From: Blattamonas nauphoetae
Taxonomy: Eukaryota > Preaxostyla > Oxymonadida
Reading direction: 5' to 3'
Length of the DNA stretch: 64,000 nucleotides
Assembly (NCBI GenBank): GCA_033064195.1
Contig: JARBJD010000089.1
Span: 124,001-188,000, forward strand
Both the position numbers and the translations under genes were made by a program. Below the pieces are notes generated by a model. It made no database searches. It was not told the origin of the DNA and worked only from the letters and a program-made list of their open reading frames with translations. This document shows, piece by piece, positions 32,199-46,149 of the stretch. Positions within the stretch are counted from its first letter, which is position 1. Every line of letters starts with the position of its first letter.

Positions 32199-35100
32199 AT
32201 GGCCCATCTTCGAAAGGCTCCAACTATCGAAGATCACCTGCGGAGATCTGGAACAATTGATCCCGACTCTCTCAAAATTAACCTCACGAAGTCATACAAC
32301 TTCTCGAATGCTCCAAACAGACGAACAGATCTCAGAGCATCTTATGCTGGTCCTTCACCTTCATCTCATCCAAAGGTTTCACTTTCTCTATTCCTATTTG
32401 TGTTCTTCCCGCTTCATTTCAGTCCATGCCCCTTGTTCATCAATCGTTAGTGGCGCAAAAACGAAATTCCTTGACAACTCACGCACTGCCAACGTTCGGT
32501 CCTAATGGTTCATCGAACCCGTCGTCTGTTCAGCGTACTCGAAGCTCACTCGACACTCATCCTCGAGAAGATGAGGACAACGACAGGCCAAGGTCTTCAT
32601 CAACACCGAACCATCCTCGACCTCACCGCCTCCCACCCATCAACGAATCGCTTCCCCGAAATCCCAGAATAAAAAATACTGTGCAGCCTCGCTTAGAACC
32701 GTCAAAACCACAATCTCGTGAGACAAAGCCGTTGGAAAGACGACTCGATGCCAAACCGTCGACAATGCGATTCACTGACTTTAAATCGTTCCTTGAATGG
32801 GCCTTAGAACATCCTGAATCGGATGAGTTTGTATACTGCCGGATAGTTTCCGAGAAATTCGACTTCTTTGACCCTTACAACCTCTCGATCATTCCCCACA
32901 CTTCTATCACCGATTCGGGTTATTTTACAGCATCCCCGCTTGGAATAACCTCCTACTATGGTCGATATTCAGAGTTTACGAACCTTGCCGATTGGATAGA
33001 GGAACGGAGATGGTTTGAATTGGTTCGAAAACAACCATTCTTCCAAAAGTTCCGAATCAGCCAATGTTTCAATGTTTGGGAGGGGAATGCCAGACGAGTT
33101 CGTATTGCTCAAGCAACATCGATCAAAGATTTCCATTTCTTCTCATCAGATCCGCTGCACAACTGCATGGTTGAAGTGAAGACTCGTTGTGAGTCATTCC
33201 GAAAGAAAGGAATTCAAACAATAGACCCAGATGGTACATATACAATATTGAAGTTTACAGAAACGATCACTTTGAAACGACGTCTTTTTTCAACAAGTCT
33301 CTCAGCATTTGGAGACGAGTTACTAGTCCTGGTGGACACAGCATGCAGAGAGACACTTAAACTGAAAGGATTCACAGACGATAATGCTGACATTAAGTTT
33401 GCGCAAGAGCAGAGAAGACAGAAACGACTTCAAAAGAAGAAACAGGAAGAACAGCGAAAGAAAGCATTTCTCTCCTCTCTGGCTAATTCTCGGAAATCAT
33501 CCCCAAACCGAACAAGATCTCCAAGTCGAGCGTCGCTAGTATCTGCTGGTTCACAGTCATTGCTTCGTGGCACCCCCAATCAGCGCACACGATCATCGTC
33601 AACTTCATCGACGGGTCATGGCTCTCGTCCTGGTAGTTCGCACTGGCGAGACCAGTTAGAAGCAGAAGATGATGATATTAGTTATGCTCAAGTCGCTGCG
33701 AAGCGAAACGAATACCGTAGACTCGCATGTTTCATTCGAACTGTCGATTACATCGTTCTGGACATGCAGCATGCAATGATTGCCGACGCTGCTGTCCAGC
33801 TCTATAATACTCTCATTGAGAGAATTGTACGCTATCCACCCACTCCGCCCGAAATGGTGGAAGTCAGGTCCTTCCAAGCCACAAAGGTCAAGTCTCTGGA
33901 AGAGAAGTCGAAAAGAGAAGGCTACGATGGGCTCACAAGGAAGAATTCGTTCGTGAATATACTCCCTCTCTCAAAGTCCTTCTCGAAATATGGCCGTAAA
34001 TCGTCATTCGTCTCGCTGACCTCGATCCGTGCCCTTTCCCTTCTCCCAACCGATAAACCACCGGTTTTCGAAATATCGCTCGAAATCGATGATAACCATC
34101 TGAAACTTATGAACACAATGCAAGATTATGTGAATACAACCGTTGAACTGCTCAACCATGTAGTGACGGATCTTTCTGCGTTAGAACGGATGATGCTCCA
34201 CCCCGTGTTCTTAAGATTCACCACAATTTATGCGCAGGAGGACGAGAATGGGTCCATGCAGGGTGACGACGAGGCAGATGATTCACAACAGAACCAAAAC
34301 AAGGAGCATATCGATGAAGAGGTTCTCAACAAAGACAGTACCAAAATCACGCTGAGAAACAGACTGAAGGAAGATAGTGAGATTTTGAACATGAAAGAAA
34401 TGATCTGCAAACTGCTTAAACAGAACTTCGATGAGATTATCAAATACTCCAAAGCTTTCACAGATTTTATCCAGATCTTCATTCGAAACCAACGCATCAC
34501 TGCCGACAATCTTCTCAATGTCGAGCATAGTGTGGACTGGTTCATTGACGCTTTGACCGAATTGAACGCCCAGACAATTGATATGGGCTTGATCGGAGAT
34601 GAATATGAAGTAGGGCTGTTTCGAATAAAGACAGACACTCTTCGACAAGCATTACTCGATTCTACGGACAAACATCGTCTAATTATTCATGCAGTTCTCC
34701 CCCAAATTACAAACCGAAAACGAGCCGCTCATCTCGACAATCTCTCCCGATCGATCGATAAACTGACAATGAAACCAGAGACACCCGAAGAATTCGAGCT
34801 ATATCTGAAGAACTTCGCTGATGTTCGAAGTCAACAATCAGAATTCAATCAAACATTGGACGAAATCGACGATCTGAATCGTGTCATGAAACAGTTTGAG
34901 ATCGCGATTGAGAATTCCGACGTGGCGAACCATCAGCTGACCCACAAGACACACACTCACCTCTTCTCCATCCTTCTCCAAGCTGACGCTTCAATTGAGG
35001 AGAAAACTCAATTCTTCCTCAATCAGCTCGACAAACAGATGGATGACTTATTTAAGCTCTTCAAGACCTTCAACAATCGTCTCAACGACCCAAAATTCCT

Positions 35101-38100
35101 CTCCGACCCGTCAGAGATGATCTCAACCACCGCCGACCTCCGCCGAATCGACTCCGATATCACTAAAGCCAGCAACGAGATGAACGAGTGCGTGAAATAC
35201 AAAGTGATGTTTGGAGGAAAGCCACCACAACTCGATCCTGTTCACTCTGTCACAGCCGAATGCAAGTGGAAGCTGGAAATGTGGTCTCTCTTGTGCGAAT
35301 TCACGGAATATGTCTCGACAGTCAAACACACCGTGTTTATGGACATCAACCGAACGCAGATCATGCAGACGTTCACCCAAACCCACAAGACTTGTTCGAG
35401 ATTGGAGAGAGACAACCCGCCAAACGTCGTTCTGGTCGCTCTCCGAGAAGAATTGAACGAGTTCCAGAAGATTCTGCCTGTCATCGAAGTTCTGTTCAAC
35501 CCGCATCTTAAAGCAACACACTGGGATCATATCAGAAACACCATCTCAGGCTCCCCACAGCAATGGGAAGACGATGTCACGCTCGGCTGGGTGCTCGAGC
35601 AAGGTGCTCTAAACCACTCCGTCCTCCTCAACCAGATCAGCGAGGAGGCGACACAGGAAGCAATTCTGCAGGAGTCGCTGAACCAGCTCGTTGCGAAGTG
35701 GGAGCACATGACGTTCAAGCTTCGGGTGTTCAACGGTGACATCCTGCTTCTCGTTGAAATCGACGAGATTCTCCGAGAATACGACGATTCGATCATCCAA
35801 CTGAACACTATCAAAGCATCCCGCTACTCCCTCCCTCTCATCAAGGATATTGAGAACTGGCTGCACAATCTCAACACACTTGACACCATCCTCGACCAGT
35901 GGATGAAGCTGCAGAAGAAATATGTCTATCTCAACCCTGTTTTCAGAAGCGACGACCTTCTCAAAGAATTCACTAAAAAGTGGAACGAATGCGACAACTT
36001 TTGGAGAGACATGATGACAAAGACGAAGACCATTCCCGACGTATTGCGAGTGACCCAACAGCCTGGGCTCATCACCACATTCAAACAACACAACGCCACG
36101 CTCGATCGCATCCAGGAAGCGTTGGAAGGACTTCTGAACTCAAAACGGGCTGCTTTCGGTCGATTCTTCTTCCTTCCCAACGATGACCTCCTGGAGATCC
36201 TGAAAGAGGGGAAGAATGTCTCGAAAGTCCTCGGTTACCTAAATAAGCTCTTCGATAACATCAAGACACTCACCCTCCACTCCGAAAAAGACGCCAGAAA
36301 GCTCGAAATTGTGGCCATGCAGTCGTCAGAAGGCGAGGAAGTGCCATTTGAAGACAAAATCGTTCCCCGCTCCAAACCAGTCGAAACGTGGATGAAGGAG
36401 ATTGAACACGAAATGGAGAAGACCCTCCAAGCACAGCTTCAACAAGCAGTGACAGACTTGTTCAATATCTCCAAACAGCCAAAGAAGAAGGAGACGCACA
36501 ATTCAGAACCGTACTTTGCGTGGATCAGAACAACTAAGGCACAGCTCGTACTCGCTGCCTCGCAGATTCTGTGGACAGATTCAATCGAAAGGGCGTTCGC
36601 TTCTCAGAAGCCGTTGGATGAACTCCAAAACGTGTTTGCGATGAGCGAGCAGATCCTTCTCGATCTCACCCAACTCACCCGACAGGATCTCACCGACCTC
36701 GAAAGAACGAGCGTCGGGGCGATGATTGTTGTGCAGGTCCACGCCCGCGACATCATCCAAGAACTCCTCACTGATGGAGTGTCATCAAGCGAATCGTTCG
36801 AGTGGCAGAAGAGACTCCGCTATTATTGGGATGCACAGGAGAACAGCTGCTTGATCAGGCAGACAGTGTCGTCGTTCTGGTATGGCTACGAATACTTGGG
36901 ATGCACGCCTCGTCTTGTCATCACTCCGCTGACCGACAAATGCTACATCACACTCACCTCTGCCCTCCATTTCAAAATGGGAGGGGCACCGGCAGGACCA
37001 GCAGGAACGGGAAAGACGGAGACGACGAAGGATCTGGCGAAGGCGGTGGCGAGACAGTGTGTTGTGTTCAACTGTTCGGATGGACTGAATGTGGAGACCA
37101 TGCGACAGATGTTCACAGGAATGTGTCAGGTGGGTGCATGGTTCTGCTTCGATGAATTCAATCGAATCGACATCGAAGTGTTGTCTGTTGTTGCTCAGCA
37201 AATTCGCGAAATCCAGGACGCACAACACGCAGGCTACAACCAATTCTGGTTCCAAGGGAATGAGACCCCACTCAACGCGAACTGTGCTGTGTTCATTACA
37301 ATGAATCCTGGCTATGCTGGCCGGACAGAACTGCCAGATAACCTTGCTGCCCTCTTCCGTCCCGTCACGATGATGATTCCTGATTACGCGCTCATCGCTG
37401 AGATCATGTTATATTCGGAGGGATTCGCGACGGCTAAAGTTCTTGCGAGGAAGATGGCTCAACTGTACAAACTGTCATCCGAGCAGCTCTCCCAGCAATC
37501 ACATTATGATTTTGGGATGCGAGCTGTGAAGTCGGTTCTGGTGATGGCAGGTCAGCTTCGACGGGATGCGCCAGACTTGAGTGAGGAGGTTGTTTTGATC
37601 AGAGCCATGACAGAATCCAACATCCCAAAATTCCTCGCTGACGACATCGTCCTCTTCAACGCCATTGTCGGCGATCTCTTTCCTGAATCGCATGTCCCCG
37701 AAACGGATTACGGGGAGCTGATGTCTGCTCTGAAAGAAGTTTACGAAAATGGAAAGTTCCAACAGATTCCCAACCAAATCCACAAAACGATTGAATTGTT
37801 CGACACGATGACGATCCGACATGGAGTGATGCTTATCGGACCGACACAGGGAGGGAAAACCACAATTCGGAACATTCTTGCGGAGACGATGTCGCTTCTT
37901 CGGACGAAGGAGTCCACTGATCATCGCTTTCAGATTGTCGAGCAGTCTCAAATGAACCCAAAAGCGATTTCTGTCGACGAAATGTTCGGGTGCTTCAACG
38001 ACATCACGCAAGAATGGAAAGAAGGGCTTCTCTCGTTCTTCGTCCAGAGAGCTGTCATGAGTGAGACCACGTCCAAAAAATGGATCATTTTCGATGGACC

Positions 38101-41100
38101 GGTCGACACGTTGTGGGTTGAGTCACTGAACACTGTTCTCGACGACTCAAAAACTCTCTGTCTCCCAAATCGGAAGCGAATAAAACTGACAGAAGATCTC
38201 TCTCTTCTCTTCGAGGTGCAAGATTTGCAGCAAGCGTCTCCAGCCACAGTATCTCGCTGCGGGATGGTTTATGTGGACGATGCGTTTCTCACTTGGAGAG
38301 GAATCATCAATCGATGGCTGAACAGACTCGATCCGGAGGTGTGGCCAGAGTGGTTGAAGAAGGAAGCACAAGTCACGTTTGAGGATTCACTACCTCCGAT
38401 CATCGAAGGGATACGCGACGGGTTCACACCAGACATTCCACAGCCGATCATCGCGCATGTTCAGAATGTCTTGAGAATTGTCGATGCCATTCTCACTACG
38501 GAGAACGGATTCTTCCCCGATCGACAGAATCCAGACGAGGAGGAAGAAGGGCAGCCAAAGAGGTCGGGTTCAACATCGCATCTGAAGACGGTAAAGCAGG
38601 TTGGTGTTGATTGGGTTGGATGGGTCAAGTCGGCCATCTTCTACGCTGTTCTGTGGGGGATCGGAGGGAACTTGAGAGAGAGCGAGTGGGAGAAGTTCGA
38701 CACACTTTTGAGAGACTCCTTCTGCCAACTCTACATCCCGATCGATGGTCTCTCGTACGAGGTTGGGATTGATATCAAAGACAAGTGGTTGTGTCCACTT
38801 GAAGTGCCTGATTATCAGCACAGCCCCAACGTCCACTTCAACTCCATTCTCGTCCCGACAATCGACACTGTTCGGTATGGATTTCTTGTGCGTCTGTTGA
38901 TTGGTGCGAAGGTGCCAGTTCTCGTGACTGGAGAAACAGGAGTGGGGAAGACAGTGATTTTGGAGGAGATCATTCGAAGGAAACAGAAAGGAGACGAAGT
39001 AACTGACCGAACCCTTTCCGACGACAGAAAGGGAACACAACAGATCGAGCTCTCGCTCAGCGAGGCTGCCACACCCGAACAAACAGAACCGTCCGAAATC
39101 GAGATCGTCGGAGCCAAAATCGGGTTCAGCGCGCAAACAAGCAGCAACCGCCTTCAGACGATGATCGAAGAGAAGCTCCAAAACAGACGCGATCACTTCT
39201 CCGCTCCTCCACACACGACAGTCGCCATCCTTCTCGACGACTTCAACATGCCGACGCCTGACAAGTTTGGCTCACAGCCGCCGCTCGAGCTGATCAGACA
39301 GTTGCTCGGAACGGGAGGATGGTATGACAGATCAGTGCTGCAGTTCCGACCGCTGAAAGGGACGACCCTGGTCGCTGCGTGTGGTCCGCCGGGTGGAGGG
39401 AGGAATCAGATCTCACCGAGATTGACCTCCCAGTTCGTTCAGCTCAGAATTCCACAGCCGACCGAACAATCGCTGTTTCTCATCTTCAACTCCATTCTGA
39501 ACGGCTTTGTCCAACAATTCAGCTTCCCAGCGGTCATCCAAGACATCGTCCCAATGATTGTCCGAGCCTCTGTTGCCCTGTATCACTTCGTCATCGACGC
39601 TCTCAAGCCCCTCCCATCCAAAGCACACTACGTCTTCAACGTGCGAGATCTGAGCAAGATTGTGGGAGGGCTGATGCAGGCCACGCCGAAGACGGTGGAA
39701 GACGAGCAGGTGTTCATGAGGCTCTGGTCGCATGAGTCGATTCGTGTTTTTGGGGACAGGTTGGTGTGTGATGAGGACAGGGAGATTCTGACGAGAGAGA
39801 TCGTCACTATTGCGAAGAAGGTGTTGCATGTTACGTGGAAACATGACGAAGTCTTCGGAAAGGGAAATGAACAGATTTGGGTGAACTTCTTGACACACAC
39901 AGGCACAGAAGAGTTTGTTTACGAAGAAGTGAGTGACATGAAGAAAGTTGGTCAGCGATTGCTGGTTATGCTGAACGAATTCAACCAGAATCAGCTCATC
40001 CGACGCCAAAACGAAGTCAACCTCGTCTTTTTCAAAGAAGCCATCTCCCACATCGCCCGAATCACTCGAATTTTGGGTCAGAAGAAAGGCCACACTGTTC
40101 TCGTCGGTGTGGGTGGGTGTGGAAAGCAGTCGCTTACCCGCCTCTCCGCCTTCATCTGCGAATGTCGCTGCTTTGAGGTGCAGGCATCGAGACATTACGG
40201 TCTGAATGAGTTCCGAGAAGACATCAGAAACATCTTCTCGTACACAGGTGCGGAGGGGAAGAGGGCTGTGTTTCTGCTGAGCGACACGCAGCTCACGTCG
40301 GACTCGTTTTTGGAGGACATCAACTGTCTCCTGAATTCTGGTGATGTGCCTGGATTGTTCGATGCTGCACAGAAAGAAGCCATTCTGGCCAAACTTCGAG
40401 ACTGTGCGAAGACTGACGAAGAAGTTCCTGATGTGCCTGACGCTGCTCTGGAAATGCTTGTTGAGCGAGTTCGTCAGAACCTGCATGTTGTGCTTTGTAT
40501 GTCGCCGATCGGGGATTCTTTCAGAAATCGATGCCGAATGTTCCCATCGCTGATCAACTGCTGCACAATCAATTGGGTTGAGAACTGGCCAGCCGATGCT
40601 CTTGAGTCGGTTGGGCACAGACTTCTGGAAAATGTTGATTTGGGGAACGATCCGCAAGAACGACTGAAGTCTCGTCCGAACACTCCAACAGCAACTCTTT
40701 TGAAACGAGGAGGAGGTGAGGTGAAGACTAAGAAAGAGGAGGCGATGGACCAGTCTCTCCTGGATCGTGTGAGCCAACTTGCTGTCGAAATCCACACAGA
40801 CGTGCTTCGCTGGGCTGAGCTGTATTGGGAAGAGGAGAGACGACGAGTCTACGTCACGCCCGCCATGTTCATCGAAACACTCACAATGTTCAAACGATTC
40901 CTGCACGACATGCGAGCTCAGAATCAGGACGAAAAGAAGAAGTACGAAGGAGGGATGAAGACTTTGAAAGAGACGAGGGAGTCGATTGGGGTGATGCAGG
41001 CTGAACTGAAGAATCTCGAACCAACACTTGTCAAGCAGGCTGATGATTTGAAACAGCTCGTTGACACGATTGAGAAGGAGAGAGCGAAGACAGAGACAAT

Positions 41101-44100
41101 CAGATCGACAGTGGCTGAGGAAGAGACTGTGGTTGGACGAGAAACCGAAAAGGCGAAGGAACTGGCTCAAGCAACACAAGCCGAACTCGACACAATCATG
41201 CCAGTGTTCATCGAAGCCAACCAGGCACTCGAATCGCTCTCAAAAGCAGCCGTAACAGAAGTCAAGTCTTTCGCGAACCCGCCAGAGCCAGTCAAACAAG
41301 TTATGAATGCTGTCTGCACACTCTTCGGGAAGAAGCCAGATTGGGACAACTCGCGAGCTCTGCTGAACCAAACAAACTTCATCCAAATGCTAGTCAACTT
41401 CAACGTGAACAACATCGACACGTCGATGGCAAAGAAGATGAAGCCGTTCCTCGACGACCCAAATTTCGAGCCGCAGAAAGTGGAAAGTGTGTCAAAAGCG
41501 GCTGCGAACATCTGTCAATGGGTGGTCGCGATTGTTGAGTTTGCGAGAGTCAACAAACTCGTCGAGCCGAAGAAGAAGGCGGCGGACAAGGCACAGAACA
41601 CGGTGGACGAGCTCACAGCTGTCCTGGCTGTCAAGCAGACCGAGTTGAAGAAGCTGGAGGAGGCAGTGAATGCGTTGGAGACGACACTCGAAGAGAAGAA
41701 GAACGAGCAGAAGAAAACCGAGCTCGAAATCGACCAAACACGGACGAGATGCAAAAACGCCGAGAAGCTCCTCGATTCGCTGGGTGACGAAGGCGAGCGA
41801 TGGACACAGCAACTCGAAGTCCTCGCGGACAACGCCGTCTTCCTTCTCGGAAGCTCTCTTCTCTCCGCCGCCAGTGTTTCCTACCTCGGCGGCTTCGGGG
41901 AGGATCATCGAAAGAGAATGTTGGTTGAATGGACACACTTCGCCGAAGATCGAGTCCTGCCGTCGACGGAAGTTGGGAGTGTCTTCAGCATGGAACAGGC
42001 GTTGTCATCGGATGTGGAAATCAGAGATTGGCAAGTCCAAACACTCCCATCAGACAAGCTCTCGTTGGAGAACGCGACAATCATGACGAAAACCAGGAAA
42101 TGGCCACTCGTAGTCGACCCGCAAGGACAGGCGAACCGATGGATCAAGGCGAAGGAACGGAACAACAAATTGCGGGTGATGCGGATGACAGATCCAGGAT
42201 TGATCAGAAATCTAGGAAATTCAATCCGTTTTGGGCATCCAGTTCTTTTGGAGGACGTTGGAGAAGAGATCGATCCACAATTAAATCCCGTTCTCGCACA
42301 GCAGACGTCGAAGTTGGGAGGGAGGACAGTGCTCCGCTTGAATGAGCAAGACATCGAATACAACTCCTCGTTCCGCCTGTTCATCACCACCAAACTCCCA
42401 AATCCCATCTTCCTCCCGGAGATTTTCATCAAAACATGTGTTGTCAACTTCTCAGTCACTTCAGAAGGGCTGGAAGAGCAACTACTCACTGACGTTGTCA
42501 AACACGAGAAGGCTGAGATTGAGGAAGCGAAGGACCAGCTCGTCCGGGGAATGGCATCCGATTCGAAGCTCCTTGCGAAGACAGAAGAAGAGATTCTGAA
42601 TCTGATGCGAAGCACCAACACACAACAACTTCTCGACGACACGTCTCTCATCCACAAACTCGAACAATCCAAGAAAACCGCCAACGAAATCAAAGACCGA
42701 GTGAAAGCGAATGAAGAGACGGAAGTGGAACTGATGGCAGCCCGCAATCAATACAATCCCATGGCTGTTCGCGCCACTTCGCTCTTCTTCTGCATGGTCG
42801 ACCTGTCAAAACTCGACCCGATGTATCAGTATTCACTGCAGTACTTCAAAGGAATCTTCAATCTCTCGCTGACACAGACAGAAGAGAAGGACACGCTTCA
42901 GGAACGACTCGATGCGTTGATCGAGAATTTGACAAAGTTGGTGTTTTCGAATGTCATTCGAGGATTGTTCCAGACACACAGAGTCTTCTTCTCGTTTTTG
43001 ATGACAGTTCGGATCCGAATGAGAGAAGGGAAGCTCCCACAAGAACACTTGAAACTCTTTTTGAAAGGTCAGTCCGGGTTCGAAACCGCTGTCGAAAAAG
43101 ACGTCGACATTTCCTCTCTCCCAGAAATCACCATCACACACGAACCACGACTGGAGTCAGTCACCGAACATCACTTCGAGTTGAGCACACCGCCTGTCTC
43201 ATCCGGCAACAAAAAAGAACTCGACACAAAGATTCCCGAAGCGTTGAGCTCAACCAGCTCATCGCGGAGTGGTCGTCGAAGGTCTGTGGCAGTGACCAGA
43301 AACGAAGAGCCGCAGATACAGTGGAATACTCTCACTTCGCCGCAAGGGGAGACACTGCTGCGTTTGGAGGCCGCAATTGGAGGACACTTCCAGGGGATCA
43401 CAGACATCTTCCTCCATCCGCCAGACAAACACACAAAGGAGTGCTTGAGTCACTGGATCGGCAGTCCATCGCCAGTTGTTTCGATGCTCCCTGAGAAGCT
43501 TAAAAAGACGCTTTCCAACTTTGAGAATCTGCTTCTCGTCCGATTCCTGTTTCCCGAGCGGTTGACAAACGCTGTCCAGAAGTTCGTCGAGCTGGAATTG
43601 GGCGGAGATTTCTGCAACTCACCTGGTCTCGACCTTCAGAAAGCTTTCAAAGACAGCTCCAGTTCGACCCCAATCGTGTTCATCCTCTCGTCTGGTGCCG
43701 ACCCACTCCAACACCTCGTCCGATTCGCACAGTCGCAAGGCTTCCAAGACAGAATGCATCTCCTCTCGTTGGGGCAAGGACAAGGCCCACACGCACTCAA
43801 AATGGTGAACAATTCAGCGATGCGTGGAGAGTGGGTGTTCCTTCAAAACTGCCATCTCGCAGCGTCGTGGATGAGCGAGCTCGAGCGAATTGTGCTCTCT
43901 TTCGACCAACCAGACACCAAACCACAAAGCAACGACTTCAGACTCTGGCTGAGCTCCATGCCAACAACCACGTTTCCTGTCCCTGTTCTCCAAAACAGCA
44001 TCAAACTTACAAACGAGCCACCAGCCGGAATCCGCGCGAACATGCTCCAAACAGCCTCCGCCATCACTCCCGACGAGTTCCTTGGAAAAGACCAAACCAG

Positions 44101-46006
44101 ACCGTTCGAATGGCGACGGCTCCTAATCGGGCTCACGTTCTACCACGCGATCATCCAGGAACGGCGAAAATACGGTGCGCTCGGATGGAATGTGCAATAC
44201 GCGTTCAACGAGAGCGATTTCGAAATGAGCAGAAGACATCTGAGTGTCTATCTGTCGCCTGGCGGAGGATCGAAGACGATTGGATGGGCAGCACTGAAGT
44301 ACATGACGGGGGAAGTGAATTATGGAGGGAGAGTGTCCGACGAGTGGGACATGCGAGTCCTGTCGGCGTATCTGTCGATTGTGTACGACCCCAGCATCGT
44401 CCTTCCCAACCGATCTTTTGATATTCTGGAAAGGTATTCGATGAATCGAATTAGCACACCAACCACGGCACTCATCTCCGGATCGAACACCGCTGCCCAC
44501 TCCCAACTCAATTCTCCGTCAAACCACAAAAGTCCTTTCTCTCGTCAAGCGTTGTCTGTCAAGGCATCGCCTGTTCGAACAGCAGCGACGATTCCGTTCA
44601 AAGACTCGGCTTACACAGTTCCGAGTGATGTCACGACACTTGCGGCGTTTCAGAGCTTCATCGAGACGCTGCCATCGATTGACGATGTGGATGTCTTTGG
44701 GCTGCATCCGAATGCGGAGAAGGTATTCCAGTTGGAACAAGCAGGGAAGATTGTGTCGAATCTCAAGTTGTTGGTCGGGTCGGAGGTGAATGATGAGAGA
44801 ATCCATGAAAGGCAATCCAAGTCGTCAGTGAACGAGAATGAAGGAACTGATGACACTGGAATAAAGGAGAATGGAGACAATCCTGAACCAACTCAAGAGA
44901 ACAAACCAGACGCTCAAGATGAAGAAATTCCGAACACTCGAGTGGACAGAAGCAGACAGCTCATTGAAGCCCAGCTGGAAGCCATCAACAAGATCGTCTC
45001 CATCCTTCCTCGCCAGATCACTCCCCCTCGCCTCAATCTCCGCCGAGATGAGAACAGCAGTCAAAGCAACACCGACCTTCATCGTCAAGCAACCCAGCCC
45101 ACTCTTTCATCCACAAACAGCCACACAGCAACGCAGGCCACTCTCCCACCCCCAATCATCGAAGAGCCTGTCGTCGTCGATTCCCTCGTCGTCGTGCTGG
45201 GCCAAGAAGTGGAGCGGTTCAATCGACTCCTCACCCAAATCGACTCCACTCTCTCCGAACTCATCAAATCCATCAAAGGGCTCGTCATCGCCAGTCCAGC
45301 ACTCGAAGACCTCCAACACGCTATCACATCCAACACAATCCCTTCCTCCTGGGCCCTCTTCGCCAGCCCATCACTCCGCCCACTCAGCAGCTGGCTCCAG
45401 AACCTCGTCGAACGAGTGGAGTTCTTCCGAAGTTGGGTGGAGAATGGGCCACCTCTCCTCTTCTCCCTTCCTGCCTTCTTCTTCCCACAAGGTTTCCTCG
45501 CCGCGGTTCTTCAACGATTCGCACGCAAATATGTCTTCCCAATCGACCAACTCACATTCCACCACATCGTCCAGTCTGAGGAAGCAATGTCCAGACTGGT
45601 GTTTGTCTCACAAAACCCAATCAATTCCGAGCTGGATGAAGATCTCATCATCGAACCAACACAATCAGAAAGAGACCGCTGCTCAGATGGTGTTGTCGTG
45701 GATGGTCTCGTGATTGAGGGTGGCCAATGGAGCGAAGAAGAGGGCCGTCTCGTGGACGAGACTGCAGATGTCCTCTTCTCCAAAATGCCGCCCATTCTCT
45801 TCCTTCCCGAACGAGATTTTGTTCCGGACGAAGGATGCTACCACGCTCCCCTCTACAAGACAGCTGAACGGTGTGGGGTCCTGTCTACAACCGGACATTC
45901 CACGAATTTTGTGACGAGTGTCGCTCTTCCTTCCAATTATCTGGATACTCATTGGATTCTGAGAGGTTGTGCTCTTCTTTGTGAACCGAGACAGCTCGGT
46001 GAATAA
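32199..46006 (+). CDS. Axonemal-type dynein heavy chain
   Basis: This is the motor of an axonemal dynein, driving ciliary bending. ATG at 32199 (MAHLRKAP) opens a 59-codon exon. A 47-nt intron (32,376-32,422, GTTTCA...TTTCAG) leads into one exon reaching the stop at 46006, for 4,586 residues, the usual size. In order: tail and linker to about 1,550; AAA1 P-loop GPAGTGKTET (about 1,584) with CFDEFNRI; AAA2 GPTQGGKTT (about 1,865); AAA3 GETGVGKT (about 2,229); AAA4 GVGGCGKQSL (about 2,621); coiled-coil stalk and microtubule-binding tip (about 2,890-3,180); AAA5-AAA6; C-terminal domain. Oddities: an acidic insert just after the AAA3 P-loop and a Ser/Thr/Gln-rich insert at about 4,190-4,300. AAA2's loop has Gln-Gly-Gly, so binding there may be static. 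The motifs fit inner-arm types better than outer-arm ones; the subtype is unsure. Confidence 0.95.
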
Positions 46007-46149
46007 TCTTCCTTCCTACGATTCTTGTTTTTCATTTCACTCATATTTTTTTTTAAGGAAACTTCATTTTCTTTCTTAATTGCGATTGAAATTCGATCAG
46101 AATCCCACAGGAAGATCTAATCTTTCCATCGTCCCGCCCTCACAGCCAA

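Noticed and set aside
39413-41179. A 588-codon open frame on the minus strand
   Set aside because: It lies wholly antisense to the AAA3-AAA4 part of the dynein heavy chain, whose motifs are unmistakable. Codon bias of the real gene keeps the opposite strand open.
43070-43095. A GGTTCGAAACC sequence resembling a tRNA B-box
   Set aside because: It falls inside dynein coding sequence with no A-box or cloverleaf around it.
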